Origin: an uncultured Prevotella sp.
GTDB taxonomy: Bacteria > Bacteroidota > Bacteroidia > Bacteroidales > Bacteroidaceae
Assembly (NCBI GenBank): GCA_938018155.1
Contig: CALIIG010000110.1
Span: 1 to 14,982 of the forward strand
Length of the DNA stretch: 14,982 nt
Direction: 5' to 3'
Part shown: one piece after another, positions 6,634 to 14,969 of the stretch
How the letters are laid out: each line of letters starts with the position of its first letter
Position numbering within the stretch: position 1 is the first letter of the stretch
Translations under genes and position numbers: made by a program
The notes under the pieces: generated by a model
What the model saw: the letters and a program-made list of their open reading frames with translations, nothing else
Databases searched by the model: none
Told to the model about the DNA's origin: nothing

Positions 6634-7581
6634 ATGATTGGATTCTATGTTGTGTGTGGTTTTGTCCTCCTGGCTCTTGTCTTTGTCAAGATGGCCATTG
6701 TGATTATTCCACAGAGTGAAACTCGCATTATTGAACGTCTTGGAAAGTATTATGCCACGCTCGGACCGGGCATAAACATCATTATTCCTTTTATAGACCG
6801 TGCTAAATCCATAGTTACATCTGAGCGCGGAAGGTATGTTTACAGTAGCGTTATCGACCTTAGGGAACAGGTTTATGACTTTGACAAGCAGAACGTTATT
6901 ACGAAAGATAACATTCAGATGCAGATAAACGCCCTGCTTTATTTCCAGATAGTTGACCCCTTTAAGGCTGTTTACGAAATCAATAATCTGCCAAATGCCA
7001 TTGAGAAACTGACGCAGACAACACTCCGTAACATTATCGGCGAGATGGAATTAGACCAGACTCTTACGTCGCGTGACGTGATAAACACGAAACTTCGCGG
7101 TGTATTGGACGATGCTACCAACAAGTGGGGCATTAAAGTTAACCGTGTAGAGCTACAGGATATCATCCCGCCGTCGAGTGTATTACAGGCTATGGAGAAG
7201 CAAATGCAGGCTGAACGTGACAAGCGTGCTACCATTCTTACCTCTGAAGGAAACAAGCAAGCACAAATATTGCAGTCGGAAGGTGAGAAGCAAGCCAAGA
7301 TAAACAAGGCTGAAGCAGCCAAGCAACAGGCTATTTTGATTGCAGAAGGTGAGGCACAGGCTCGCATAAAGAAAGCTGAAGCTGAGGCTGCAGCCATTGA
7401 CAAAATAACGGCATCCGTGGGACAATCAACTAATCCGGCTAATTACTTACTGGCTAAAAACTACATCCAAATGCTGACAGATGTATCGAGTGGTGATAAA
7501 ACCAAGACGGTATTCCTACCGTTTGAGGCCAGCAATCTGATGGGAAGTATTGGTGGTATAAAGGAGTTGTTCAAAGGTTAA
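6634..7581 (+). CDS. SPFH/Band 7 (stomatin/QmcA-type) membrane protein
   Basis: A 315-residue protein with one N-terminal membrane anchor (residues about 3-25) followed by a complete SPFH domain: IIPQSETRIIERLGKYYATLGPGINIIIPF, then YDFDKQNVITKDN (81-93), LLYFQIVDPFKAVYEI and LRGVLDDATNKWGIKV with RVELQDIIPP. Residues about 185-258 form an Ala/Glu/Lys-rich coiled coil with repeated AEGE/SEGEKQA units, typical of stomatin and QmcA oligomer cages. The tail (VFLPFEASNLMGSIGGI) is also family-typical. Such proteins organise membrane microdomains and often regulate membrane proteases. It lies directly after nfeD-type DNA and before a terminator, so the pair forms a two-gene operon. The size and features are normal, with no lesion. 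Confidence 0.92.
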   Translation: MIGFYVVCGFVLLALVFVKMAIVIIPQSETRIIERLGKYYATLGPGINIIIPFIDRAKSIVTSERGRYVYSSVIDLREQVYDFDKQNVITKDNIQMQINALLYFQIVDPFKAVYEINNLPNAIEKLTQTTLRNIIGEMELDQTLTSRDVINTKLRGVLDDATNKWGIKVNRVELQDIIPPSSVLQAMEKQMQAERDKRATILTSEGNKQAQILQSEGEKQAKINKAEAAKQQAILIAEGEAQARIKKAEAEAAAIDKITASVGQSTNPANYLLAKNYIQMLTDVSSGDKTKTVFLPFEASNLMGSIGGIKELFKG

Positions 7582-7600
7582 TTATATTACATATAAAGAA

Positions 7601-7635
7601 TAAGGCAGCGACACCCGCTGCCTTATTTTGTTTTT
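7601..7635 (+). terminator. Intrinsic terminator of the NfeD-SPFH operon
   Basis: TAAGGCAGCG (7601-7610) and CGCTGCCTTA (7616-7625) form ten perfect pairs around a five-base loop, followed by TTTTGTTTTT (7626-7635). It starts 19 bases after the SPFH stop codon. Confidence 0.9.
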
Positions 7636-7899
7636 ATACAAACTTATACGGCGTAAGTTTTCAACAGAAAGGGCTGTTTTATATATAACACAGTCAGTAG
7701 CATTGACGTTTTCTTATTTTTAGATTCTTTCTCTGCAATCGTGTTTATGTACGGTAGTATCGGTTTTGCTGGTTGTTTGTAGTCTTTAGTCTGCTGCTTT
7801 ACGATTTTATGACAGGTAATTATGCTGCTTTCGGGTTTTAGAATATTCGCCATACCTTTATTATATAGGGCAAGGAGATTCAGAAGAAACAGCAAAAAG
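7636..7899. other. Convergent intergenic region with no supported gene
   Basis: This A/T-rich stretch lies between the convergent SPFH operon and SusC/D operon. The open frames that cross it (for example 7644-7895 on the - strand and 7822-8043 on the + strand) have odd composition, no recognisable motif, and overlap the terminators, so I treat them as chance. Apart from a small inverted repeat at 7640-7660 I see nothing else. Confidence 0.6.
7640..7660. repeat. AAACTTA/TAAGTTT inverted repeat
   Basis: AAACTTA (7640-7646) and TAAGTTT (7654-7660) form seven pairs around the loop TACGGCG. It lies five bases after the SPFH operon terminator. It may be a back-up hairpin or a protein site; no function can be assigned. 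Confidence 0.35.
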
Positions 7900-7937
7900 A
7901 AAAGGTTCAGACTGCATATTGCCGGTCTGAACCTTTT
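7894..7937 (-). terminator. Terminator hairpin of the SusC/D operon, usable from both sides
   Basis: AAAAGGTTCAGAC (7900-7912) and GTCTGAACCTTTT (7925-7937) form thirteen perfect pairs with a 12-base loop. On the - strand the stem is followed by C then TTTTT (complement of 7894-7898), right for ending the lipoprotein transcript, which stops at 7993. On the + strand GTTATTG and a T6 run (7945-7950) follow, so it may also stop leftover reading from the SPFH side. Confidence 0.8.
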
Positions 7938-7992
7938 GTTATTGTTTTTTCAATCCGTATTAAAGAAGACGAAACCCTTTCATTTTCTATAC

Positions 7993-9426
7993 TTATTCAT
8001 CTTCATCTTTTGCCAAAGGTACCTTTATAATGGCGAAGCCTGATGTAGTACGGCCGGCATATAACCATAAGTTAAGGTCTTTGCCATCGGTGCCTTTCTC
8101 AATGTAATAGTTAGAATTGCCTCCGCAATAAGCCAGGTTTGCACCGCCAATAAGATACTTAAATACAGGGTTATGGTCCTCTGCTGCATCGAAGTTCTTG
8201 AGGGCTTCCATGGTATCTGCTCCCTTATTGATGTTGAAAATATAGATGCCGGGCACTGCCTTGCTGGCACTGCCGAATCCGGCTGTTGTCACAAAGAGAT
8301 AACGATTACCGTTGAAAGTGAATACGCGTGCGGTGGTAGCCTCAAGCGGTAAGTTGTCTTTTGAAACAGTATACTTGGCATTTAATGACTCGTCTACAAG
8401 GGTAACACCTATCTTATTGCCCGAATAGATGTATTCGTCAGTGCCATCAACACGATAGACATTGGTACATAGGCCGGGTAATGTGCCCTGAACGGGGATT
8501 ACTTCAGGTGTACCAACTGTCTTGTATGCACTTATAGGCACGCGGATAAAGTCCTCACCGGTGTTATTTGCACCGAAGTAAATAAATCCGTTTCCGCTTG
8601 CATCGAGTGTCAAAGACATGTTATCGCCATGACGTGCCTTTACAAAAGGTAACGTGCTGATGTCGATATTGGCAATACATTCAGGCGCAGAGGTAGCATC
8701 TTCATAATAGTAAACCTTGAGAGGAGAGGTGGCACCACTGGCCAAACTTGCCAGATAGATGTGACCTCCGGCCAGGGCTCCCATGTTGTATGCGAAAGTA
8801 CCGCCAGAGATTCCTGTCGTATTCAGCATGATTGGGTTGCTTACATTGCCGGCCATTACATCAGAAACTTTCAAAAGATGTGGTCCCATACTACGGTTTA
8901 CAACAAGTACATGGGTCCCGTCGTAATCGGTACAGCGGGTGTTTGCATCTTTCATACCTGCATAAGCATTGGTGTTATCAAAGGCAAATGTGTCTGCTTT
9001 CTCGAAGTCTCCGCCAAAGAGGGGCACCTTTTTACGTATGGTTACAAAGTAATCCTTGTAACGATTGTGATTCAATACGCGTACGGTCTTTGTACGTTCA
9101 GTGGTTTCTTCATCCATTGAAAAGTCGAGAGTGTCCTGCGTTAACTTTGCACCTTCAGAAGTTGTAGCCACAACAATGAGCTTGCTGAAGTCGGTAGCAA
9201 TGTTCACTCGCGGAAATTTCACGGTCTTTTTATCCTCATCAATTGTTCCCTCAAGCTGCACAGTGTTTCCGCTTCCATCTTGTGCGTTGATGATTTTTAA
9301 GCCTAACAGGTCGTTGGCATAAGGGTTAACAGTAGCTGATGGGTAGTCATCAGCACAGCCATTCAGCAGTGCTCCCACTGCGAATGCGGCCAAACCAAGA
9401 TATGATTTAATTTTAAATGACTTCAT
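7993..9426 (-). CDS. Surface lipoprotein of a SusC/D locus, DUF4623-like
   Basis: A 477-residue protein, last gene of the SusC-SusD operon (20 bases after the SusD stop). The signal peptide ends in LNGC with lipid-modified Cys24, followed by ADD, an acidic pattern that in Bacteroidetes exports lipoproteins to the cell surface. An Ig-like N-terminal region (about 35-135; LKIINAQDGSG, TVKFPRVNIATDFSKLIV, VRVLNHNRYKDYFVTI) is followed by a long repeat-like beta region (about 140-470) with recurring G-x-Y/I-Y, NRYLFVTT and WLYAGRT segments, suggesting a propeller. The architecture and the opening CADDYPSATVNPYAN resemble the DUF4623 proteins I know from polysaccharide utilisation loci; that family call rests on memory. 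I infer glycan binding in the SusE/F position. No catalytic motif is seen. It could instead sense or clamp a protein or glycan substrate. Confidence 0.72.
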   Translation of the reverse strand: MKSFKIKSYLGLAAFAVGALLNGCADDYPSATVNPYANDLLGLKIINAQDGSGNTVQLEGTIDEDKKTVKFPRVNIATDFSKLIVVATTSEGAKLTQDTLDFSMDEETTERTKTVRVLNHNRYKDYFVTIRKKVPLFGGDFEKADTFAFDNTNAYAGMKDANTRCTDYDGTHVLVVNRSMGPHLLKVSDVMAGNVSNPIMLNTTGISGGTFAYNMGALAGGHIYLASLASGATSPLKVYYYEDATSAPECIANIDISTLPFVKARHGDNMSLTLDASGNGFIYFGANNTGEDFIRVPISAYKTVGTPEVIPVQGTLPGLCTNVYRVDGTDEYIYSGNKIGVTLVDESLNAKYTVSKDNLPLEATTARVFTFNGNRYLFVTTAGFGSASKAVPGIYIFNINKGADTMEALKNFDAAEDHNPVFKYLIGGANLAYCGGNSNYYIEKGTDGKDLNLWLYAGRTTSGFAIIKVPLAKDEDE

Positions 9427-9446
9427 ATTCTTAAACCTTTAGTTGT

Positions 9447-11324
9447 TTAATTATTTGTAGAAGGCCACCCTGTAGTCTGTGTCAGGTGATAGCCATGGTT
9501 GGCATAATCGATAATTTGGTTTGTACCTATCGGACAAAGATAGGGATTTACGTTCACCAAATTGAGGTATTTCAGGCGTGGTTGCGTTGTCTCGGCCTGG
9601 AACCAACCCTTTATTTGAGCGGCATTATTTCCGTCATAGGTAACATAAACGCCTGAGGAATTTCTTACACGAAGCTTGCCTTTGTAGTCGCTAAGTTTGC
9701 CAGCGAGCAGGCCATTGCCAGCAGAAAGGTCAACATAAGTACCATGAAGCAGACCGTTTGCACGAGTATCTGTGTCCATATAGTTCAGTTTGTGCCAGCG
9801 GCGCAGGTCTATAATACGACCGGGTTCGAAAGCAAACTCCATTCGTCTTTCCCTGCGAATCTCCCAAAGCAGGCGTGGAACATCTCCGTCACGCTTGGGA
9901 TCATTCGGCAAATTAGACAATACGAGGTGTGCCGTCTTGTGCAATCCCTTTGCCTGTTGGGTCTGATCGAGCGGGCGATCGCGAATAGCGTTGACAGAAT
10001 TATCCAGGTCTTGTTGAGTAACAACGTCCTCTCCGAGGGTCTCCAATTCTGCTTTTGCCTCAATCCAATTCAATAAAACCTCTGAATAACGGATGACAGG
10101 GAATCCTGTTACGTTGTTGGTTCCTGTCCATTCTGTGGCTGGAGAGCCTTTCTCTTTGACATAGTTCAGGGCTGTGCGTGGAATAAACTTAACCACATAA
10201 AGCAAACTTGCACGCGAACGTATGGTTAGAGAATCGTAGAATGTTGCCTCAAAGCGCGGGTCACGAGTCTTGATAAGGTTGTCGAGCGTGAACTTACCGG
10301 CATCGGTAACTGTCGATTCCTGATAATCTTTACCGTCAATACAGTTGAACGATTCGATAAGATTCTTTGTAGCACCTGCTGCCAGGGCTTCATTTACATT
10401 ACAGTATGATGCAATGCAATGGGTTGTACCGAGTGACGCATCATACTTACGGTACAGGAGAACATCCTTTTTCTTCGTCAGATCATAAGAACAGAACAGT
10501 TCGCGGAACGGTGTTTCAATCTGGTATTTACCACTTGTCATCACCATGTCGCCAGCCTCAACGGCCAGCTTAAAGAACTTTGCGGCGCGGTCATTGTCGT
10601 GATAATAATACTTCTGCCAGCTGCCTTCATACAGAGCGTAGCGTGCAACGAGTGCAGCTGCAATATACCGATTGACATACCCGTCGCCGTCATTCAGTCT
10701 GACGTTTTGCATAGCGAAGGTGAAATCGTTGTATACAGAGTCCATCACATCGTTGCGAGGTGTGCGGTCTTTGTATATTTCGTCACGGTCTTCATTTGTT
10801 ATTTCGCGATTGTAGTAAGGCACATCGCCGAACACGTTCACCAATCGGGCATACTCCATACCACGGAACAGACGTCCGATACCCCTCCAATGGTTATAAG
10901 CCACTGTCGACAAAATACCGCCCATCTTCTGTTGAATACGGTCCAGCATGATGTTAGCCTTGCGCACCATGGCAAAGTCCCAGGTTGGACCACAATACTG
11001 GCTCTGGTAGTTCTCAGTGTTCTCCAAGGTACTTCCTATTGAAGTAGGGACCTGACGACTGAAGTTTGTCTGACTGCTATTGTGCAGAACGTCGTCGCTG
11101 AATGTGTTATTGTTGATACCAGGAGCATAGTAAACTGTCCATCCCTTGCCGTATCCGGGGAAATAATAGGTATAAAAGTCGTTGGCATACAGACGCAGCT
11201 TCTCCTCGCTTGTCCAGAATTTACTGTCCTGCTCCTTCGTAAGCGACGGGCGATCAAGCACATCATTACAACTGCTGAAGCCGAGCAGTGCCAACATGAT
11301 TATCGGAATGATATTACGTTTCAT
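9447..11324 (-). CDS. RagB/SusD-family outer-membrane nutrient-binding lipoprotein
   Basis: A 625-residue protein starting 11 bases after the SusC stop. The signal peptide is MKRNIIPIIMLALLGFSSC, with lipid-modified Cys19 followed by ND. SusD features in order: LDRPSLTKEQDSKFWTSEE near the N-terminus, a TPR-like helical part (WDFAMVRKANIMLDRI, GRLFRGMEYARLVNVFGDVPYYNREI, AALVARYALYEGSWQKYY), then PVIRYSEVLLNWIEAKAEL and the C-terminal RLLWEIRRERRMEFAFEPGRIIDLRRW with the closing PYLCPIGTNQI. SusD proteins sit as a lid on the SusC barrel and deliver the bound glycan or peptide. It is longer than many SusD proteins (commonly 500-600). The substrate is not predictable from sequence alone. Confidence 0.95.
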   Translation of the reverse strand: MKRNIIPIIMLALLGFSSCNDVLDRPSLTKEQDSKFWTSEEKLRLYANDFYTYYFPGYGKGWTVYYAPGINNNTFSDDVLHNSSQTNFSRQVPTSIGSTLENTENYQSQYCGPTWDFAMVRKANIMLDRIQQKMGGILSTVAYNHWRGIGRLFRGMEYARLVNVFGDVPYYNREITNEDRDEIYKDRTPRNDVMDSVYNDFTFAMQNVRLNDGDGYVNRYIAAALVARYALYEGSWQKYYYHDNDRAAKFFKLAVEAGDMVMTSGKYQIETPFRELFCSYDLTKKKDVLLYRKYDASLGTTHCIASYCNVNEALAAGATKNLIESFNCIDGKDYQESTVTDAGKFTLDNLIKTRDPRFEATFYDSLTIRSRASLLYVVKFIPRTALNYVKEKGSPATEWTGTNNVTGFPVIRYSEVLLNWIEAKAELETLGEDVVTQQDLDNSVNAIRDRPLDQTQQAKGLHKTAHLVLSNLPNDPKRDGDVPRLLWEIRRERRMEFAFEPGRIIDLRRWHKLNYMDTDTRANGLLHGTYVDLSAGNGLLAGKLSDYKGKLRVRNSSGVYVTYDGNNAAQIKGWFQAETTQPRLKYLNLVNVNPYLCPIGTNQIIDYANHGYHLTQTTGWPSTNN

Positions 11325-11335
11325 ATTGAATGATT

Positions 11336-14300
11336 TTAGAATGTAAGTTGAAGGCCGAATGACATTGACTTAAATACAGGTGTTCCTGTACCGGTACGTC
11401 CCAGGTTATAGTATGAGCTGAACATAGAATAACCTGATATTGCCTCAGGATCTATTGGCAGGCCTCTCAGATGGTCGAATGTAAGGAAGTTCTCCAATGA
11501 TATGTATACGCGACAGTTGCCGATGTAAGCCTTGCGCATCCACTCTCTTGGGAACGTGTAACCGAAGTTAATATTCTTCACGCGCAGGTAAGCCATGTTA
11601 AGCAAATACTTGCTTTGCGTTTGCATGGTAAAGCCTGTATTGCTTCCTCCGAGGTCCCAGGCACGTGGATAAAAGGCGTTAGTGCGCTCTTCTGTCCAAT
11701 AGTCTTTCGCAAAGGTTTCAGGCATAGCACCTTCCTTTGCGTTCCATCCCGGGATGGCAAGCTGGCCTGCTCCCCAAATCTTACGCTTGCCAATGCCCTG
11801 GCAATATATTGAGAAGTCGAAGCCTTTATAGTCGGCTCCCAGACGGAAACTGTATTCAAAGCGCGGAGTAGCGTTGCCTATTACCTTAAGGTCGCCGTGG
11901 TCACCGAATGTGCCTGAGCCGCCATCGATATAACCATCACCATTTAAATCAACGAACTTTACGTCGCCGGGCGAGCATATAAGCTTGTTGCCATCTTCGA
12001 AAGCAACCTGATAAACAGGATAGTCTGACGACTGTACGTGTGTGGTACGAGGCGTTCCTTTATAGATAACCGTGGTCTTTTTGATATTTCCGCTGGCATC
12101 ATAGGCGAAGTCTTCTTTCTGATAAAGGCGGTCGGTTACATAGCCCCAGATGTCGCCGTACGTGCTGCCCGTTGCAAAAGTGCTGTATATTGAGCGTGCG
12201 CTCCACTTGGTTTTGTAGTCGGCTCCGCGCACAGTCTTTGTCTTTGCATCAGATAACTGGAAAGTGCCATTGACGCCAATGCCGTTCGAAAAGCGGTGAT
12301 GGTAGTCGATAGAAAGCTCCCAACCTTTGGTCTCCAGCTCACCGTAGTTGCCGTCAGGTGCTGATGTTCCGAGGGTTACAGGCAGGCTTTCACCTGCAAT
12401 AATCATGTTTTTGGTCTTGCGATTGTACCAGTCGAAACTTACACCAAGCTCATTTTTCAGGAAGCGCAGGTCAACACCGAGGTCGAATGTTTCAATACGC
12501 TGCCAGCCAATATTGGCATCAACCAATGACGGAGTGCCGAAATAAGTTACCAATCTGCCGTCATAGCCAATCCATGAACTTTGTCCACTCGGCAGGAACG
12601 ACTGATAAAGCGAGTTGCTTACCGACTGGTCGCCGATTGAACCCCATGATGCACGGAACTTACCAAAACTTAAAACCTTCTCAATTGGTTTCACAAAGCT
12701 TTCACTTGTAAATACCCATCCTGCAGAGAAAGAGGGGAACCACTCCCACTGTAAGTCTTTAGGGAACTTGGAAGAACCGTCACGACGCATGTTCGCTTCA
12801 AAGAGATACTTGTCCATAAACGCATAGTTCACACGGCCAAAGAAGCCCAACTGTGCGTCCCAGTTGCGCTTGGCACTGATGAATTGCTGGCCCGAGGCAA
12901 GGTCAAACTGCGGGTTATTCTGCTCGATAAGGTCAGTTTTGCGCCCTGTGTATGAGCTGTAATTGGTTGTTACGCGGTTCATACCGAGCATGAATTTGAA
13001 GGCATGCTCTTTCTCTGCGCCCAGATTCAGGCGGTAAGTAGTATACGCATTGATGGTGCTCTGGTTATACTTGTAGGTATAATTGCTTACACTTGTTGCC
13101 GTATTATTGCTGAAATACGTCTGATAGGGGAAACGATAGGCCGGTATTCCTGACCCGTCGGTAACAATGTTGCCATTGTCATCCACATACACCTGGTTGC
13201 CATCCTTGTCAATCCACAGTTCCGGCGCGTACCATTCCTGACCGCCGGTGTACTGAATTACAGAGTTATTGCGGTCGGTTGCCTGGTGAGCGTAGGTATA
13301 ATCAAACTGTGCATCCCAGTTCTTTGTGATATTGAGCGTTGCACCCAGGTTCACGTTGAAGTACTTATTCTGCAGGTTATCCGTGTTGCTCTGTGCAATT
13401 TCGGATACCGGTTCGCGCAGATTGTGTCCCAGCTGGTCCTGTACACCTTCCGGCATCAGGCGGCTCCAGCGATACAAATACAGCCATGGGTCGGCCACCG
13501 TAGTGCCTACACCCGGGTATCGCTTGTTGCGATCAGAGTATATTGCGCCCGCACGGACGGTGAAATACTTATTGATTTCGGACGATAATTTAACCGAAGC
13601 GTTGTAACGACGGAAGTCATCATGCTTTGCCGCTTTCATCATACCGTCCTGATTCATCAGCCCCAAGCCAATGTTATATGAGGTTTTACCGCTCTTGCCA
13701 TTGATTGAAAGGTTGTGCTGAGACGATGGTGCCCAGTTGCGAACCATGGCTTTTACACCGTCGTAAATACGGTAACCATACTTGTCGGTGCCGTCAAAGG
13801 TCCAGTCGCGACCGTATACAACGGGGTCGTTATACTTGACAGAGCCTCCGTATTTCTGCTGCCACTCAACGGCTTTCTGGTAGCTCTCTTCGTTGATACG
13901 CCAGAAACCGCCCGCCGGCATCGCGTCTTTCCGGTTTATCTGTGCGTCTAATGTATAGCGCAAACCGTCCAGACCGGCCATCTTAATATCTTTGGCAAGG
14001 TGCTGGAAAGAGAAGTTATTGGTGTAGGTTACTTCAAATTTGTCGGTGGCTGCACCCTTTTTAGTAGTAATCAATACAACGCCGAAGGCAGCCTTCGAGC
14101 CATAGATTGACGATGCGGCAGCGTCCTTAAGTACTGAGATTGACTCAATATCGTTCGGGTTTACCAACTGTATACTTGGAATTTCGACGTTGTCGAGCAG
14201 AATCAATGGTGCCCCGCTACCGTTTACAGAAGCCACTTGTCCGCGGATGTGTATGAGGGGATCTGAACCTACTTCGCCCGTAGGCACGGTAATATTCATA

Positions 14301-14857
14301 CCTGGAACAACACCCTGTAAACCACGGCCCACATCGGCAATAGGCCTGCTCGACAGTGATTTGTTTACATCAACCGATGTAACGGCACCGGTAAGGTTGG
14401 CCTTTTTCTGCGTACCGTAGCCTACAACTACCACTTCATTAAGCTGCTTATCGTCCTCCTTCAGCGTGATATTCATGCTGTTTGTGGCAGCCATGGTTCT
14501 GGGTGCAAAGCCCACATAGCTTATTTCGAGCTGTGCTCCGGGCTTTACGCTTAGCTGAAAATTACCATCAATGTTGGTAATTGCGGTGTTTTTTGTTCCT
14601 CTTTCGGTTACGGTTACACCTACTAAAGGCTCACCCGCAGGGTCGGTTACATGGCCTTTTACAACTTTCTTTTGTTGTGTAACATTAAGCGAATACGCAA
14701 TTTCGGTCTTCGAATCAGTCGCGGAGGGAGCGGCAAAAGCTCCTGCGGGCGACAGCAATCCTGTGAGAAGACACATGCACGCCGCTTTCTGGATGAAGCC
14801 TCTGCGGCCACTTGACCAGGGACTAATCCGTTTAAGGTTATACGTCACAATTCTCAT
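11336..14857 (-). CDS. SusC/RagA-family TonB-linked outer-membrane transporter
   Basis: A 1173-residue protein. I prefer the ATG at 14855-14857 (MRIVTYNLKRISPW) because the earlier in-frame ATG at 14918-14920 falls inside the leader hairpins and would put 21 odd residues ahead of the signal peptide. The signal sequence has a long basic N-region, with a hydrophobic core at about 24-42 ending in FAAP. Then come a carboxypeptidase-regulatory-like domain (about 65-135; VVKGHVTDPAGEPLVGVTV), the TonB box-like EVVVVGYGTQ (141-150), the plug (about 150-290; SVLKDAAASSIYGSKAAFGVVLITTKKG) and a 22-strand-type barrel ending in SFGLQLTF with the terminal Phe used for barrel insertion. There is no STN signalling domain, so it should not signal through an anti-sigma factor. 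It forms the SusCD complex with the next gene. Confidence 0.95.
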   Translation of the reverse strand: MRIVTYNLKRISPWSSGRRGFIQKAACMCLLTGLLSPAGAFAAPSATDSKTEIAYSLNVTQQKKVVKGHVTDPAGEPLVGVTVTERGTKNTAITNIDGNFQLSVKPGAQLEISYVGFAPRTMAATNSMNITLKEDDKQLNEVVVVGYGTQKKANLTGAVTSVDVNKSLSSRPIADVGRGLQGVVPGMNITVPTGEVGSDPLIHIRGQVASVNGSGAPLILLDNVEIPSIQLVNPNDIESISVLKDAAASSIYGSKAAFGVVLITTKKGAATDKFEVTYTNNFSFQHLAKDIKMAGLDGLRYTLDAQINRKDAMPAGGFWRINEESYQKAVEWQQKYGGSVKYNDPVVYGRDWTFDGTDKYGYRIYDGVKAMVRNWAPSSQHNLSINGKSGKTSYNIGLGLMNQDGMMKAAKHDDFRRYNASVKLSSEINKYFTVRAGAIYSDRNKRYPGVGTTVADPWLYLYRWSRLMPEGVQDQLGHNLREPVSEIAQSNTDNLQNKYFNVNLGATLNITKNWDAQFDYTYAHQATDRNNSVIQYTGGQEWYAPELWIDKDGNQVYVDDNGNIVTDGSGIPAYRFPYQTYFSNNTATSVSNYTYKYNQSTINAYTTYRLNLGAEKEHAFKFMLGMNRVTTNYSSYTGRKTDLIEQNNPQFDLASGQQFISAKRNWDAQLGFFGRVNYAFMDKYLFEANMRRDGSSKFPKDLQWEWFPSFSAGWVFTSESFVKPIEKVLSFGKFRASWGSIGDQSVSNSLYQSFLPSGQSSWIGYDGRLVTYFGTPSLVDANIGWQRIETFDLGVDLRFLKNELGVSFDWYNRKTKNMIIAGESLPVTLGTSAPDGNYGELETKGWELSIDYHHRFSNGIGVNGTFQLSDAKTKTVRGADYKTKWSARSIYSTFATGSTYGDIWGYVTDRLYQKEDFAYDASGNIKKTTVIYKGTPRTTHVQSSDYPVYQVAFEDGNKLICSPGDVKFVDLNGDGYIDGGSGTFGDHGDLKVIGNATPRFEYSFRLGADYKGFDFSIYCQGIGKRKIWGAGQLAIPGWNAKEGAMPETFAKDYWTEERTNAFYPRAWDLGGSNTGFTMQTQSKYLLNMAYLRVKNINFGYTFPREWMRKAYIGNCRVYISLENFLTFDHLRGLPIDPEAISGYSMFSSYYNLGRTGTGTPVFKSMSFGLQLTF

Positions 14858-14894
14858 GTTAGGTTTTATTAAATAAAAAATTATTCGGTTTTTA

Positions 14895-14921
14895 GCACAG
14901 ATTGTGCAGGTTAAGCACAAT
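14895..14921 (-). promoter_or_regulatory. Two overlapping hairpins in the SusC leader
   Basis: Three half-sites occur in a row: GCACA (14895-14899), ATTGTGC (14901-14907) and GCACAAT (14915-14921). The middle one can pair with the left one (five pairs, loop GAT) or the right one (seven pairs, loop AGGTTAA), not both. They lie between the predicted transcription start and the ATG, so they could act as an alternative-fold attenuator or as a protein operator. Function is inferred. Confidence 0.4.
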
Positions 14922-14937
14922 TACCATAATATGGCCC

Positions 14938-14969
14938 CAAATTTAGAAAGAATAATTCTAATGTACAAG
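14938..14969 (-). promoter_or_regulatory. Bacteroidetes-type promoter of the SusC/D operon
   Basis: On the - strand a perfect -7 box TAAATTTG (complement of 14938-14945) is preceded by a 20-base spacer and CTTG (complement of 14966-14969, three of four matches to TTTG). Transcription would begin near 14931, giving a leader of about 75 bases before the SusC start. Upstream regulatory sites, if any, are past the window edge. Confidence 0.65.

Noticed and set aside
7644..8043. Small genes in the convergent intergenic region (7644-7895 on -, 7822-8043 on +)
   Set aside because: They cross terminator hairpins, have unusual composition with no motif, and the second overlaps the end of the lipoprotein gene antisense.
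11336..14857. SusC acting as a FecA-like sensor with a sigma/anti-sigma pair
   Set aside because: The N-terminus goes from the signal peptide straight to the carboxypeptidase-like domain with no STN domain, and no sigma or anti-sigma gene is in the window.
14858..14920. Upstream ATG giving 21 extra residues on the SusC protein
   Set aside because: It lies within the leader hairpins, and the added residues (MCLTCTICAKNR...) are unlike a SusC N-terminus; the ATG at 14855-14857 leads into a proper signal sequence.
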